Source: Allium sativum (Eukaryota; Streptophyta; Magnoliopsida; Asparagales; Amaryllidaceae). Taken from it: 64,000 bases of DNA. The DNA lies in NCBI GenBank assembly GCA_030737875.1, contig CM060925.1:485499514-485563513 (forward strand), given 5' to 3'. Positions 11,821 through 23,699 of this stretch are shown piece after piece (the stretch's first letter is position 1; each line of letters opens with the position of its first letter). The notes beneath the pieces are model-generated. The model saw only the letters and a program-made list of their open reading frames with translations. It did not search any database and was not told the origin of the DNA. Both the position numbers and the translations under genes were made by a program.

Positions 11821-12475
11821 ATAGTATGGGAATTTGCCTATTTGGTTAGGTGTACCCATACTATGTGTTGGGAATTTACCTATTGAGTTAGGTCTACCCC
11901 ATGGGAATTTACCTATTAAGTTAGGTCTACCCATGTTAAGAAAACTTGATTAATTAGGGATAATTAATATAAAATTATGAGGGTGATTAATTAGGTGTAA
12001 TTAATTGACTAAGACACGAGGTTGGACTCAGTTGTAGCGTAAAACTGCCCGGACCCAACCGGCTTAACCAGTTGCTACAAATGTTAGCCCAATGTGAGAG
12101 GTCTTAGGCACAAACTAAATACGTAATTAATGTAAAGACACGAGGTTAGACTCTGTTATGACATAAGGCTGCCCGGACCCAACCGGCTTAACCAGCGGTC
12201 ATAAAAGACAGTCTAATGTGAGAGGTCTTTACAAAGGTTACGTTCTTAATTAATTAATTAAGAAACACTTAACCATATTAGCATGTAGAGGGACATGAGG
12301 GGTTAAGTGGGTGCCTCGGGTGGCATGAGAAAATCAAGTGGTTGCCTTGGGTGGCAATAGAAAATACGATTAGAATACTTAACCAAAATGGAACATGTAA
12401 TTAAAACATGATTAAAGGGTTAAGTGGGATATACTAGAAAAAGGGACAAGCTTAGGTGGGTAGCTTGTGGAGGCC
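11821..12475 (+). other. Stem-loop module block in LTR of A
   Basis: Several inverted-repeat modules in series. (i) Three copies of a roughly 35-bp hairpin: ATAGTATGGG/CCCATACTAT (11821-11864), TGGG/CCCA (11869-11901), CATGGG/CCCATG (11900-11935), each with an inner CCTA/TAGG pair. (ii) Two copies of a roughly 100-bp module at 12009-12107 and 12132-12232, with outer, middle, inner and apical stems that differ in sequence but stay paired. (iii) CACTTAACC/GGTTAAGTG near 12266-12310, then TGCC/GGCA hairpins (12312-12355). (iv) ACAAGCT/AGCTTGT (12446-12470). The 3' LTR repeats all of these. Confidence 0.65.
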
Positions 12476-13467
12476 CATTTCAACCAGTAACCCATACGTA
12501 TCTTTGTGGGCTCGACCCATGTCGAGGACGGGACACGCATACTGGGCTTGACTGTAAGAGGCAAACGGGTTAGCGGTGGCAACGCAAGTCCAACGGGCTT
12601 CATATGCGTGAGTGGGCCCGGGCTGGTAGGTAAGCCGTTGTTGCATCGAGTAGATATAAGCCGTGCACCTTTAGTTCCATCAGGTTGCCACATTGGGGAA
12701 TGATACATCCCACGGTGGGGCCAGCACGGGTATCTACGTTAGGGAGCCGATCGAATGGGAAGTAGTGTGTACACCTAGTGGATTGTAGGGCCCCGTGGCG
12801 CCTACTTGGTCACCTAGGGGTACGCAGGTACTAATTAGTAAATTTTATAAGTCCTTGGGTGGGATCAACCTTTAAGTTAGGAACGACTGGTGTGGTGCAG
12901 TTTAGTAATTTACCTTAGGGAGGGTAGATGCGTCTTTATCCTTTATCTTCGTTTAGTTGACTGCTTAGGGTAGCCATTCATCCCTATATGTTACCGTATA
13001 TCAGTTTATGTCTTCTCTGGTTACTTTAACGATTGTATTGTTAAAGTTATAGGACTCGCTCAGACTTATGTCTGACCCTGTTGTTTTTATCTTTTTCCCA
13101 ACCCTCAGGTCCTACGGTGGATCCTAGCAGTAGTGGAGCTTGATCGGATTGCTGTTCCAGTCTTTAGGAGCTTGGATAGATGTAAAGCTCCAGTTATCCA
13201 GTTATCTTTTCTTTTGTTTGGCTATTGTATGAGAGTGGGATTATGTACTTCTTTATTTTGATGGATATTGTACTTGACCTTTATTGTGGTTTTATGATGT
13301 AACCAGACATGTTTTACTTCCGCTGTTATGAGATGATGTTTTAAAATTTCAAGTACTATTTATATCTGTCTTGTTGTAATTTTTCTGTTCTATATTCACT
13401 AAAATACTCCACCAATGCTATGGCATTCCCTTAGTGAGTGATCATAGCGGGAGTGGGGTGTTACACG

Positions 13468-13479
13468 TGGTATCAGAGC
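13468..13479 (+). other. Primer binding site of A (initiator Met tRNA)
   Basis: TGGTATCAGAGC starts two bases after the LTR end. It is complementary to the 3' end of plant initiator methionine tRNA, the usual primer of plant Ty3/Gypsy elements. Confidence 0.95.
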
Positions 13480-13665
13480 TTAAGGTTACCAGAACAGATA
13501 AAATTTTTGAGAAAAACTACTTTCTAAGAGTATTTTCGAAGAAAGGATTTTTAAAAGCATGTCTTCTAAGAGAAAAAGTTTTTGAAAAAGAAAAGCATAA
13601 TCCCCAATAGCCATATCTTTATCTTTCGGAATCTCCTTTTTGAATCTTTCCTCTTTCGTTTCAGC

Positions 13666-16600
13666 ATGGCTGAAGATCTTAACATCCCGGAGGGTTTAGT
13701 TATACCACTATGGTATAGGAGGTTGCAAGAGGCTAGGGCCGCGGCTGCGGGTCCGGCCAATGCTACTACACCAGAGACAACCGCTCCTCCTCCTCAGCCT
13801 AGAGTGGATAATTTTGCTAAGGTTTGCAAGGAGTTCAAGGCTATAGGAGGAAAACCTTTTCTTGGTTCAGAGACTTTCGTAGAGGCTAGAGATTGGCTTA
13901 AGGAAGTGGAAGAGTTGCTAGATATCTTTGAAGTGGAAGAGGGAAAGAAAGTCAAGTTGGCGGCTTGGTTAATGAAGGGAGAGGCCTCATTCTGGTGGGA
14001 GGTCACTAATGGAGAACGCCCTGTTGACTCTTGGGCAGATTTTAAGCAAAGGTTTGGGGCTAAGTTTCTCTCAAGGGCGGAAGAGAATCTGTTTATGGAG
14101 AAGTTCTTGAATTTGAAGCAAGGGAATCTCACGGTGAAAGAATATGTCAACAAATTCAATCAATTAGCAAGGTTTGGCATAGAGTTGGTGAATACACCGG
14201 AGAAGAAGACTTTGAGGTTCGTTAGAGGCTTGAACGAACCATTGCAAGGAATAGCTATGACTCACATTCCTATGGGGGCCACTTTTGAGAAGCTTGTCTA
14301 CATGGCACTTATGCATGAGGATGATAAGAATTCTAAGGCACCAGAGAAAAAGGGGGATCAGAAGAAACCGCAACAGCAACAACAAGGCAAGGGCGGAAAA
14401 GGCAATGGTGACAAAAAGAAGACGAAGAAGAAGTGCTTCAATTGTGGAACACCAGGACACCTTAGTAAGGATTGTCGCAAAAAGAAGAAAACCGGTTGCT
14501 TTCATTGTGGTGAAGCAGGGCATCTTGTGAAAAACTGCCCAAAGAAGGGGCAGAAGACGGGGTCTACCTCAGGAGGCCAGGTGCAAGCTCTTATAGCACC
14601 ACCTCAGTCAGGGGGGCAAGTTCAGGTTCTCTCAGTTCCACCGATTCAGCAGAGAGGTAGAACTATTTCCGTTGAAAGTCTGGTTTTTCTGTTTGATCAT
14701 CCAGTTCGTACTTTGTTTGACTCTGGCGCATCGCATTCTTTTATCTCATCATCGTTAGTTGAGTCACTGCACTTAGACACCAGTCTAGTTGATGATCCCT
14801 TGGTTGTCTCAAACCCAATTGGGGGCTCCATATATCTGTCTATGATATGTTTGGGTTTGAAGATTTCTATACTTAGCGTTGAGTTTAGATGTGATGCTTT
14901 TGTATTGGGCTTCACGGGCTATGGGTTGATCTTGGGCATGGACTGGTTATCCAGTAATGGTGCCGTTCTTGATTGCGAAAGGAGAGTTGTCAGGCTCATG
15001 ACCCGCTTGGGTAACACTCTCGAGATCTCTTGCAATCCCATGGAATCTGTTTTGCTAAGTTATCTTGAATCGCTCGATGCTTCGGTCGAGAGTTTGTGTT
15101 CTGTCAGAGTAGTCCGGGAATATCCGGATGTGTTTGAAGAAGTAAAGGGTTTGCCTCCGAAGCGGGAGATAGATTTCCGAATTTATTTGGTGGATAATGC
15201 CAAACCAGTGTCTTTGCCAGTACGCCACATGGCTCCTCGTGAGAGAAGAGAACTTCATAAGCAAGTAGGGGAGTTGCTTGAGAAGGGGTTCATAAGGCGA
15301 AGTATATCGGAGTGGGGAGCTCCAGTAGTGTTTGCCACGAAGGCGGATGGGTCCCTCAGACTTTGTGTGGATTATAGAGAACTTAATAAGCTCACGAAGA
15401 AGAATAGACACCCATTACCGAGGATAGATGATCTCTTTGATCAGTTGGTTGGCGCGTCAGTATTTTCGCAGATGGACTTAGCTACAGGGTTTCATCAGTT
15501 AAGAGTGGCGGAGGACAGTATAGAGAAGACTGCTTTCCGGACTCCGGATGGTTTTTATGAGTGGCTAGTGATGCCATTTGGGTTGACAAACGCCCCCGCA
15601 TACTTTGTTGATCTCATGAGTAGAGTGTTCAGAGAGTATCTGAATAAGTTTGTAGTAGTTTTTGTGGATGACATCTTGGTCTTTTCCAAGAATGAAGAAG
15701 AGCATGCCTTACATCTCAAGGAAGTGTTGGAGACTCTTCGAGCGCATAGTCTTAAAGCTAAATTCTCTAAATGCCATTTTTGGAGAAGAGAAGTGCGATT
15801 CTTAGGGCATGTGGTCTCTAAGGAAGGGATAGCTGTGGATCCCGCAAAGATAGTATCTATCCAGGATTGGAAAGTTCCTAGAAATGCTACCGAGGTAAGA
15901 AGTTTCTTGGGGTTGGCAGGATATTATAGGAAGTTCATCAAAGACTTCGCGAAGATATCAGCCCCATTAACCCGCTTGACGAAAAAGAATCTGGTTTTCT
16001 CGTGGGATGTAGATTGTGATGATGCTTTCCGACGGTTAAAGAGAGCTTTGACCACCGCTCCAGTTTTAGTGCTCCCGGATGGGAGTAAGCCGTTTGTTGT
16101 TTATACCGATGCTTGTGGAACAGGATTAGGCGCAGTCTTGATGCAGGAGGGAAGGGTAATAGCCTATGGAGGGAGACAATTGAGAGTGCATGAGAAGAAT
16201 TACCCTACCCATGATCTAGAGTTGGCCGCGATTGTTTTCGCACTTAAGTCTTGGCGCCATTATCTTCTTGGTGAGAGATTCGAGTTGTTCACCGACCATA
16301 AATCATTGAAGTACTTATTCTCTCAGAAGGATTTAAACTTAAGACAGCAAAGGTGGATGGAGTTCTTAGCATCCTATGATTTCGAGATAGCGTATACCCC
16401 TGGTAAGGGTAACGTGGTGGCAGACGCCTTGAGTAGAAAAAGGCTATCTTTGAGTCCATTGTTCGTGGAACGACGAAGCTTGGAGTTTCTTTCTTTGTTT
16501 GACTTCAGACCTTCTGTTGATTTTGTACCTGGTTTGTTGGCATCCTTGGAGGTTAGACCTACTCTTTTGAGACGGATTGGCGAGGCTCAGCGAGACGACC

Positions 16601-16788
16601 CACAGTTGGTTGTGTTGGTAGAGAAGCTTATAAGAGGGGAGTCGTCCAGCCATTTGGGTAGATACACCATAGATGATAAGGGATGGTTGCATAGAGACGG
16701 TAGACTTTGTGTACCGCAAGATGAGGGTTTGAAGAAGGCTATTTTGGATGATGCACATCGTTCAAGAATGACTATTCATCCCGGTTGA
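13666..16788 (+). CDS. Element A gag-pol, upstream part: Gag, protease, RT, RNase H
   Basis: The first 1040 codons of the polyprotein. I start at ATG 13666 ([10 protein letters not shown]), not the in-frame ATG at 13582, because C's Gag starts with the matching MSDLNLPEG. Gag has the FWWEV/W-FK retrotransposon core and two CCHC knuckles (residues about 257-270 and 278-291). The aspartic protease motif FDSGAS has its Asp near 352. RT shows the FVDD catalytic pair near 668-669, in place of YXDD. RNase H acidic residues are near 815, 852 and 877. Translation ends at TGA (codon 1041) inside the integrase zinc domain, between the second His and the Cys pair. The RT, RNase H and capsid parts could still be made. 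Frame and domains are seen; activity is inferred. Confidence 0.92.
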   Translation: MAEDLNIPEGLVIPLWYRRLQEARAAAAGPANATTPETTAPPPQPRVDNFAKVCKEFKAIGGKPFLGSETFVEARDWLKEVEELLDIFEVEEGKKVKLAAWLMKGEASFWWEVTNGERPVDSWADFKQRFGAKFLSRAEENLFMEKFLNLKQGNLTVKEYVNKFNQLARFGIELVNTPEKKTLRFVRGLNEPLQGIAMTHIPMGATFEKLVYMALMHEDDKNSKAPEKKGDQKKPQQQQQGKGGKGNGDKKKTKKKCFNCGTPGHLSKDCRKKKKTGCFHCGEAGHLVKNCPKKGQKTGSTSGGQVQALIAPPQSGGQVQVLSVPPIQQRGRTISVESLVFLFDHPVRTLFDSGASHSFISSSLVESLHLDTSLVDDPLVVSNPIGGSIYLSMICLGLKISILSVEFRCDAFVLGFTGYGLILGMDWLSSNGAVLDCERRVVRLMTRLGNTLEISCNPMESVLLSYLESLDASVESLCSVRVVREYPDVFEEVKGLPPKREIDFRIYLVDNAKPVSLPVRHMAPRERRELHKQVGELLEKGFIRRSISEWGAPVVFATKADGSLRLCVDYRELNKLTKKNRHPLPRIDDLFDQLVGASVFSQMDLATGFHQLRVAEDSIEKTAFRTPDGFYEWLVMPFGLTNAPAYFVDLMSRVFREYLNKFVVVFVDDILVFSKNEEEHALHLKEVLETLRAHSLKAKFSKCHFWRREVRFLGHVVSKEGIAVDPAKIVSIQDWKVPRNATEVRSFLGLAGYYRKFIKDFAKISAPLTRLTKKNLVFSWDVDCDDAFRRLKRALTTAPVLVLPDGSKPFVVYTDACGTGLGAVLMQEGRVIAYGGRQLRVHEKNYPTHDLELAAIVFALKSWRHYLLGERFELFTDHKSLKYLFSQKDLNLRQQRWMEFLASYDFEIAYTPGKGNVVADALSRKRLSLSPLFVERRSLEFLSLFDFRPSVDFVPGLLASLEVRPTLLRRIGEAQRDDPQLVVLVEKLIRGESSSHLGRYTIDDKGWLHRDGRLCVPQDEGLKKAILDDAHRSRMTIHPG

Positions 16789-18093
16789 GACAAAATGTAC
16801 CAAGACATGAAGAGAGTTTTCTTCTGGGCCGGTATGAAGAAAGATGTGGCCGAATATGTGGCTAGATGCTTAGTGTGCCAACAAGTTAAAGTGGAGCAAA
16901 GGAAACCCGGTGGGTTGCTACACCCATTGGAAGTTCCACAGTGGAAGTGGGATAGTGTCTCGATGGATTTCATCGACGGGTTACCGAGATCGAGGAAGGG
17001 CAATACGGGAATTTGGGTTGTGGTAGACAGACTTACCAAGAGTGCCCATTTTATACCCGTAAAGAGTAAGAGGACCGCTCCATGGCTTGCTTCAGTCTAT
17101 GTTAGAGAGATTGTTAGATTGCATGGCGTACCATCCAGCATTGTGAGTGATCGAGATCCTATTTTCACTAGTGAGTTTTGGAGAAGTTTGCAAGAGGCGG
17201 TAGGGACTCAGTTGTGTTTGAGCACCGCATATCATCCTCAGACGGACGGTCAGACTGAGAGGGTGAACCGTATCTTAGAAGATCTTTTGAGGCTTTGTAT
17301 CTTGGATTTTGGAGGTACATGGGAAGAACATCTTCCTTTGGTGGAGTTCGCATATAATAACAGCTTTCAGTCCAGTATTGGTATGGCTCCTTTCGAAGCT
17401 CTTTATGGAAGGCCTTGTCGATCTCCTACATGTTGGTGGGAATCTACGGATAAGATCTTGCTTGGGCCGGATATGGTTAGAGAGACTTCAGAGAAGATTG
17501 ATTTAATTCGAAAAAGGATGAAAGCAGCGCAAGATAGACAGAAATCTTATGCGGATCGGAGAAGGACGGATCTTGAGTTTGAGGTTGGGGACATGGTTTT
17601 TGTCAAAGTATCTCCATTGAGAAATGTTGTTCGCTTTGGGTCCGTAGGGAAGTTAGCACCGAGATTTGTTGGGCCGTTTCCTATTAAGGAAAGGATTGGA
17701 CGGATGGCATATAGGGTGGAGTTGCCCGACAGACTTAGTGGTGTTCATGATGTATTCCATGTATCACATTTGAGGAAGTGCTTACATGAGACCGCGGAGG
17801 TGGTAGAGCCGAGCTTGCTTAGAGATGTAGAGGTAGAGCGTGATGCGACGATTCGACGAGCTCCTACTCGCATCCTTGGGTCAGAAACTAGGAAGTTGAG
17901 GAACAGAGAAGTTCAGCTAGTTAAAGTGCAATGGGGAGATGACGAAAGCAATGCTACTTGGGAGACGGAAGCAAAGATGCGTTCTTTGTATCCATTTCTT
18001 TTTGAGAGTATGTCTTTTAACTTCTCCTTTATTGCTTGTCTAGTACTTATCTTATCTTTAGTATATCCTCTCGCTAATACCTATGACCTTTAG
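16789..18093 (+). pseudogene. Element A gag-pol, downstream part: integrase and chromodomain, cut off by TGA
   Basis: Same frame as the upstream part, so one nonsense codon is the only break. It carries the zinc-domain Cys pair (CLVC), then the integrase core with D near codon 1101 (SMDFIDG), D near 1162 (SDRD) and E near 1198 (TDGQTERVN), keeping the D-35-E spacing. A GPY/F-like region (GPFPI) follows, then a chromodomain-like end ('[17 protein letters not shown]', about 17925-17975). About 28 mostly hydrophobic residues ([13 protein letters not shown]) follow it before the stop at 18091-18093. The first Met (16801) lies after the zinc-domain histidines, so internal initiation would not give a complete integrase. 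Confidence 0.9.
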
Positions 18094-18582
18094 ATAGGGT
18101 AAAACCTATGGTTGAAACATGTGTTTGAAACATGTTATGGTTGATGGATGCATATGGATGCAATTGTTTGCTAGTGGTTGCTCGTGGATGCATATACACA
18201 CACATTAGGCACTAGATCGGCTCAGTCACTTCATGTTGCATATTGCATAAATGGATGTGGTAGTTAGATTGATGGATGTATCATGGCTGTGTTATCATAT
18301 GGATGATGCATTTTTGTGTATGGTTGTGCACGCATGTAGAAATTTGTATGTGTCAATAGGGTTTCGCATACATATTGGATGCATGGCACTATCATGGTTT
18401 GCATTAAGGAGGTTTACTGTATCAGTAACCGCCTGATTTTTGCATTAGGTAAGTACATATACACACACTTTTGCATATATCCATCCAGCATTTAGAATCT
18501 TGTAAGGACAATGATTGCTCGTGGATGATGCTTTGAGTAGATGGATGATTGGATGGTAGGATACGTTCTTCCTAACTTGAAG
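18094..18582 (+). other. 3' non-coding region of element A
   Basis: About 490 bp between the gag-pol stop and the PPT-proximal palindrome, rich in TGGATG/GCATAT repeats. Its last 60 bp ('GGTAGGATACGTTCTTCCTA') is closely matched in C (25560-25600, reversed). No gene is seen. Confidence 0.75.
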
Positions 18583-18616
18583 ATTTCGGGGACGAAATCC
18601 TTTAAGGAGGGGAGAA
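18583..18616 (+). promoter_or_regulatory. PPT and adjacent palindrome of element A
   Basis: ATTTCGGGGACGAAAT (18583-18598) is followed by the purine-rich tract 'TTTAAGGAGGGGAGAA' ending at the 3' LTR. The tract primes plus-strand synthesis. The TTTCG/CGAAA inverted repeat recurs beside the PPTs of C, D and F. Confidence 0.9.
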
Positions 18617-21600
18617 TGTAACAACCCGTATTTTCAATAACCTGTAATAACATAAATCGAGGCAGAATTTAATTCTAAAATGGGAATCAAGGGAAACGGG
18701 CTATGCCATTGCGTTCGTCTCGGAAAAATACGCGAAATAGAGTCCGAGTTTTCGAAAATCGGAGTCCGTATGACCAAGATATGGCCTCGCGAAGTTTCAC
18801 GAAAATTCCCAAATTAAAGTATACTTAATTAAGTGAAATGGGTTGTGTAGATATATATATATATATATATTGATATATATATATATATATAATTGAAAAT
18901 TTAATAAATAAATATGCAAAAATGCTCAAAACAGCGAATTGGGAGAGGGGAATAACCGAACCGGCCGATTTTTGAAGTCGACCCGAGCCCGCTGGGTCGA
19001 CTAGGGGTTAATCCAGGGTGTTTGGCTGTCAACCCGTGGGCCGATTCGCTCAAGTGCAGATTTTGCATTTGAATGGTTCTCATGGTCCATCTTTAATCTA
19101 AAGGCCCTAGATGGTTCCTACACTTGACTTCTTCCCCAAGACATGCTTTGATGGCTTGGATTGAATCTAGGGTTAATCCTATGGCCTAAAACACTTGCCT
19201 AATCTATAAATAAGACCCTAACCTACCCTAATTCATTCATAATTAAACCTAGTGACTAAACTATGGCAAAATGCTAGCTCTCATGGCCTCCACTAATTTT
19301 ATGAAGAGGGTTGCATACTAATCACTCTCTAATCAACTTCTAATCCCTTCTTAGCATCTTAATCTTCTTCATTTGGTGTTCAAAGTTGCTAGTTGTGAGT
19401 TTCTATCACTTTGATGATCTTTTGGTAAACTAATTAGATGAGATGTGATGAGATTTATGGTTTTGTATGTGGGTTAATGAGCTTTGAATCATATGATATG
19501 ATGTTAGCATTAATCTTATGTTTATGCATGTTGAGTATGTAAGCTTATGCAAGTTTAATATGATGTATGTTATGTTTGCATGATGCTAAATATGCAAGTT
19601 GTGGGCTATGTAATCATATGCATGTTATGCAAGTTCATGGTAATATGCTATGCAAGTTACATGTATGTAAATATGCAAGTTACATGTTTGTTAATATGCA
19701 AGTTACATGTATGTAAATATGCAAGTTACATGTTTGTTAATATGCAAGTTACATGTTTGTTAATATGCAAGTTACATGTATGTAAATATGCAAGTTACAT
19801 GTTTCTTTATATGCAAGTTACATGTTTGTTAATATGCGAGTTACATGTATGTAAATATGCAAGTTACATGTTTATTAATATGCAAGTTCATGATGACACA
19901 TTATGCAAGTCTATAAGCTAATATGCAAGTTTGTTATGCAAAATGAATATGTAAGTTATGTGACATATTATATGCAAGTTATGTGACATGTTATGCAAGT
20001 TCATATGCAAGTTATGTGTTTGTTAATATGCAAGATGGCACCTTTGAAACATGTTCATTCATATGCAAGTTGACACCTTTTATATGTGTTATATCATGAA
20101 CGAAATTACGTGGGAACGATGGGGTAATTAAATGCATAAGTTAATAAGATTGTGTGAAATTAATATAATTATGCATAACACAAAATAAATAAACATAGTA
20201 TGGGAATTTGCCTATTTGGTTAGGTGTACCCATACTATGTGTTGGGAATTTACCTATTGAGTTAGGTCTACCCCATGGGAATTTACCTATTAAGTTAGGT
20301 CTACCCATGTTAAGAAAACTTGATTAATTAGGGATAATTAATATAAAATTATGAGGGTGATTAATTAGGTGTAATTAATTGACTAAGACACGAGGTTGGA
20401 CTCAGTTGTAGCGTAAAACTGCCCGGACCCAACCGGCTTAACCAGTTGCTACAAATGTTAGCCCAATGTGAGAGGTCTTAGGCACAAACTAAATACGTAA
20501 TTAATGTAAAGACACGAGGTTAGACTCTGTTATGACATAAGGCTGCCCGGACCCAACCGGCTTAACCAGCGGTCATAAAAGACAGTCTAATGTGAGAGGT
20601 CTTTACAAAGGTTACGTTCTTAATTAATTAATTAAGAAACACTTAACCATATTAGCATGTAGAGGGACATGAGGGGTTAAGTGGGTGCCTCGGGTGGCAT
20701 GAGAAAATCTAGTGGTTGCCTTGGGTGGCAATAGAAAATACGATTAGAATACTTAACCAAAATGGAACATGTAATTAAAACATGATTAAAGGGTTAAGTG
20801 GGATATACTAGAAAAAGGGACAAGCTTAGGTGGGTAGCTTGTGGAGGCCCATTTCAACCAGTAACCCATACGTATCTTTGTGGGCTCGACCCATGTCGAG
20901 GACGGGACACGCATACTGGGCTTGACTGTAAGAGGCAAACGGGTTAGCGGTGGCAACGCAAGTCCAACGGGCTTCATATGCGTGAGTGGGCCCGGGCTGG
21001 TAGGTAAGCCGTTGTTGCATCGAGTAGATATAAGCCGTGCACCTTTAGTTCCATCAGGTTGCCACATTGGGGAATGATACATCCCACGGTGGGGCCAGCA
21101 CGGGTATCTACGTTAGGGAGCCGATCGAATGGGAAGTAGTGTGTACACCTAGTGGATTGTAGGGCCCCGTGGCGCCTACTTGGTCACCTAGGGGTACGCA
21201 GGTACTAATTAGTAAATTTTATAAGTCCTTGGGTGGGATCAACCTTTAAGTTAGGAACGACTGGTGTGGTGCAGTTTAGTAATTTACCTTAGGGAGGGTA
21301 GATGCGTCTTTATCCTTTATCTTCGTTTAGTTGACTGCTTAGGGTAGCCATTCATCCCTATATGTTACCGTATATCAGTTTATGTCTTCTCTGGTTACTT
21401 TAACGATTGTATTGTTAAAGTTATAGGACTCGCTCAGACTTATGTCTGACCCTGTTGTTTTTATCTTTTTCCCAACCCTCAGGTCCTACGGTGGATCCTA
21501 GCAGTAGTGGAGCTTGATCGGATTGCTGTTCCAGTCTTTAGGAGCTTGGATAGATGTAAAGCTCCAGTTATCCAGTTATCTTTTCTTTTGTTTGGCTATT

Positions 21601-21839
21601 GTATGAGAGTGGGATTATGTACTTCTTTATTTTGATGGATATTGTACTTGACCTTTATTGTGGTTTTATGATGTAACCAGACATGTTTTACTTCCGCTGT
21701 TATGAGATGATGTTTTAAAATTTCAAGTACTATTTATATCTGTCTTGTTGTAATTTTTCTGTTCTATATTCACTAAAATACTCCACCAATGCTATGGCAT
21801 TCCCTTAGTGAGTGATCATAGCGGGAGTGGGGTGTTACA
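18617..21839 (+). repeat. 3' LTR of element A (3223 bp)
   Basis: Nearly identical to the 5' LTR; shorter by 16 bp at the AT microsatellite (18850-18892). TATA box at 19205-19212. Stem-loop block at about 20195-20850. Ends TGTTACA, followed by ACAGT. Confidence 0.95.
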
Positions 21840-21844
21840 ACAGT

Positions 21845-22636
21845 ATAATGTCAATTACATTTTTCTTAATGTAATCAAAAGAAGAAATATTACCTTTTTT
21901 ATGTAACAAAAGAAGTTAGAAGAATTACATTCTTTATAATGTAATAAAAGAGAATATAGTGTAAAGAATGAAAAAGAAAATTCACATTTTTCTATAGTGT
22001 AAAGAATAAGAAGGAAATACTACATTTCCAATAAAATGAGAGAAAGAATGGAAATAAAATATGAAATAGAAATTTACATTTTCTTATGTAATAAAAAGAA
22101 TTATTTTAGATGACACTTTCATTTACATTTTCATGTAAATAGGATATGTAGAAAAAAAGGAAAACACTTATTTACATTTGGGTAAGTAAATAAGAAAAGT
22201 AAAGGAAAACATTTATTCACATGTAGTGTAAATAAATAAGGATAAGAAAAAGAGATGTTTTAATGAAATTTTCTATGCAGTAAAAGAATAAATTTAAAAT
22301 TACATTTTGGTTGTTATTTATTTATAAATAAATGTGGGAATGGAATTGAAATGTTCAATGAACATGATACCTTGATATGATACATGAACATGATTATGTG
22401 ATGTTTGTTTGGTTGATTCGTTGCCCTTATATGTTAATGACTACATGGAATGATTTATATCTATTCTTATCAAAATAGTGATAAATAATAACGTTATGAA
22501 ATAATTTAAATGATAATTATGCGAAGATTATTTGGAAAGTCTGAGTTTACTCTCATTCCAAATAATGATACGACGTTCGAAGAATTGAAGACGGCGTTTG
22601 AAGACCGACGATCTACACAACGAATGGGTAACTGGT
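21845..22636 (+). mobile_element. Element E, LTR segment between A and C
   Basis: Resumes the 'TTACATTTTTCTTAATGTAA' array up to about 22320. It then becomes LTR sequence similar to B at 7530-7620 and to D: 'CGAAGAATTGAAGACGGCG', 'TTGAAGACCG', ending CTGGT (22632-22636), the left copy of C's target duplication. No gene is seen. Confidence 0.75.
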
Positions 22637-23699
22637 TGTAACACCCCACCTCCGCTAGGGTCACTCACAAAGTGAATGCGCTAGTTTTGGAGGGATATTA
22701 TCTAGTAAACAGGCACAGAGATAACACAAAACAAAACATAGATAAAATAGAGTATATAAAGCAGTGGATATAAACTTTAAAACCAAATCTCATTACTGAA
22801 AAATAGAGTCAAAAACTCTTACATCAAAATGCCAAGTCATTATTTCATTACATCAAGTTCAAAAGAAGCAAAGTACTTAAAACAACATAAGTAAAATATT
22901 ATTCCCCAAAAAGTGCATGAGTGCAGCCATAGCATAGCTCAAGACCAAACCGTACATGAGCTGTCAGAAAGCAAGCAAATCCAAGCTAAGAGCTAGAGTT
23001 TCCTCCCTGAGAACCGGGGGGGGGGGGGGGGGGAAACGAAAGACAAAGAGGCGAAAGAAAACGGGTCAGTCAAAAAGACTGGTAATCCCTAGTGACTATC
23101 AACATAGAAACTAGTAAAGTTAACAAGACATGAATAAACTGGAATTAAACATAGGAATGATGATAAGTCTGACATGATAACTAAGCTAACAAGATAACTC
23201 AAGTCTAACATTGTGTATTCAAGGTTCGCCATACCAACTATACATGTATACTAATCCCGGGTCAACTATAAATCAAGAAATAATCCGTTGGCCCAATATT
23301 GTGAAGTGACCCAATTCGGGGTCCAACGGTATGATCTAATCGATCGGCTCCCTACAAGTCTAGCTCGTCGTGTGTTTGTGTCATACGGCCTTATCACGAA
23401 TGTAGTCACCTGTGCTAGGTCCACCATAGGGTGTATCAAGCCCTAGGGTTCCAACCACCGACACGAATCAAGAATGCACCGATAATCCTACCGATGCCCA
23501 ATGCCTGCTTTTTCAACTCCGGACTAAGTGCACGACCCTAGTCCGCCTGAACCTACAATGGCGCACCAACTCAACCGTCGTTCTGGTTGCTTACAATCAG
23601 CCCAGTAATCGTGCCCCACCCTGCCTAGTCCCAGGGTACCGTGATGTATCTAGTGGGTTACTGGCGAAAAGGACCGCGTAACTAGGGTTTCGTTCAGCA

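Larger units (their letters stand above)
10227..13465 (+). repeat. 5' LTR of element A (3239 bp)
   Basis: Begins TGTAACAACCCG and ends GGGTGTTACA. Contents in order: variable (AT)n (10460-10518), two GTCGAC sites (around 10605-10630), TATA box (10831-10838), a 23-bp array (11200-11520), a block of stem-loop modules (11821-12640), and a unique 3' part. Open frames such as 11206-11547 and 12412-12708 are repeated identically in the 3' LTR and are not genes. Confidence 0.95.
10227..21839 (+). mobile_element. Element A, full-length Ty3/Gypsy chromovirus
   Basis: Complete 11.6-kb LTR retrotransposon. 5' LTR 10227-13465, primer site 13468-13479, gag-pol 13666-18093, polypurine tract before 18617, 3' LTR 18617-21839. 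The perfect duplication ACAGT flanks it (10222-10226 and 21840-21844). LTR ends are TGTAACA...TGTTACA. The two LTRs differ, as far as I could see, by AT-microsatellite length (16 bp) and one substitution (A at 12331, T at the matching site near 20707), so insertion is very recent. The single gag-pol break is a TGA at 16786-16788. Domain order and a chromodomain-like C terminus place it near the Tekay/Del clade. Confidence 0.95.

Noticed and set aside
13468..13479. tRNA-like sequences beside LTRs as tRNA genes
   Set aside because: Only 12 bases match the tRNA 3' end and no cloverleaf follows; these are primer binding sites.
16786..16800. TGA in A as a regulated read-through stop
   Set aside because: It falls inside the integrase zinc domain rather than between Gag and Pol, and D has a sense codon there.
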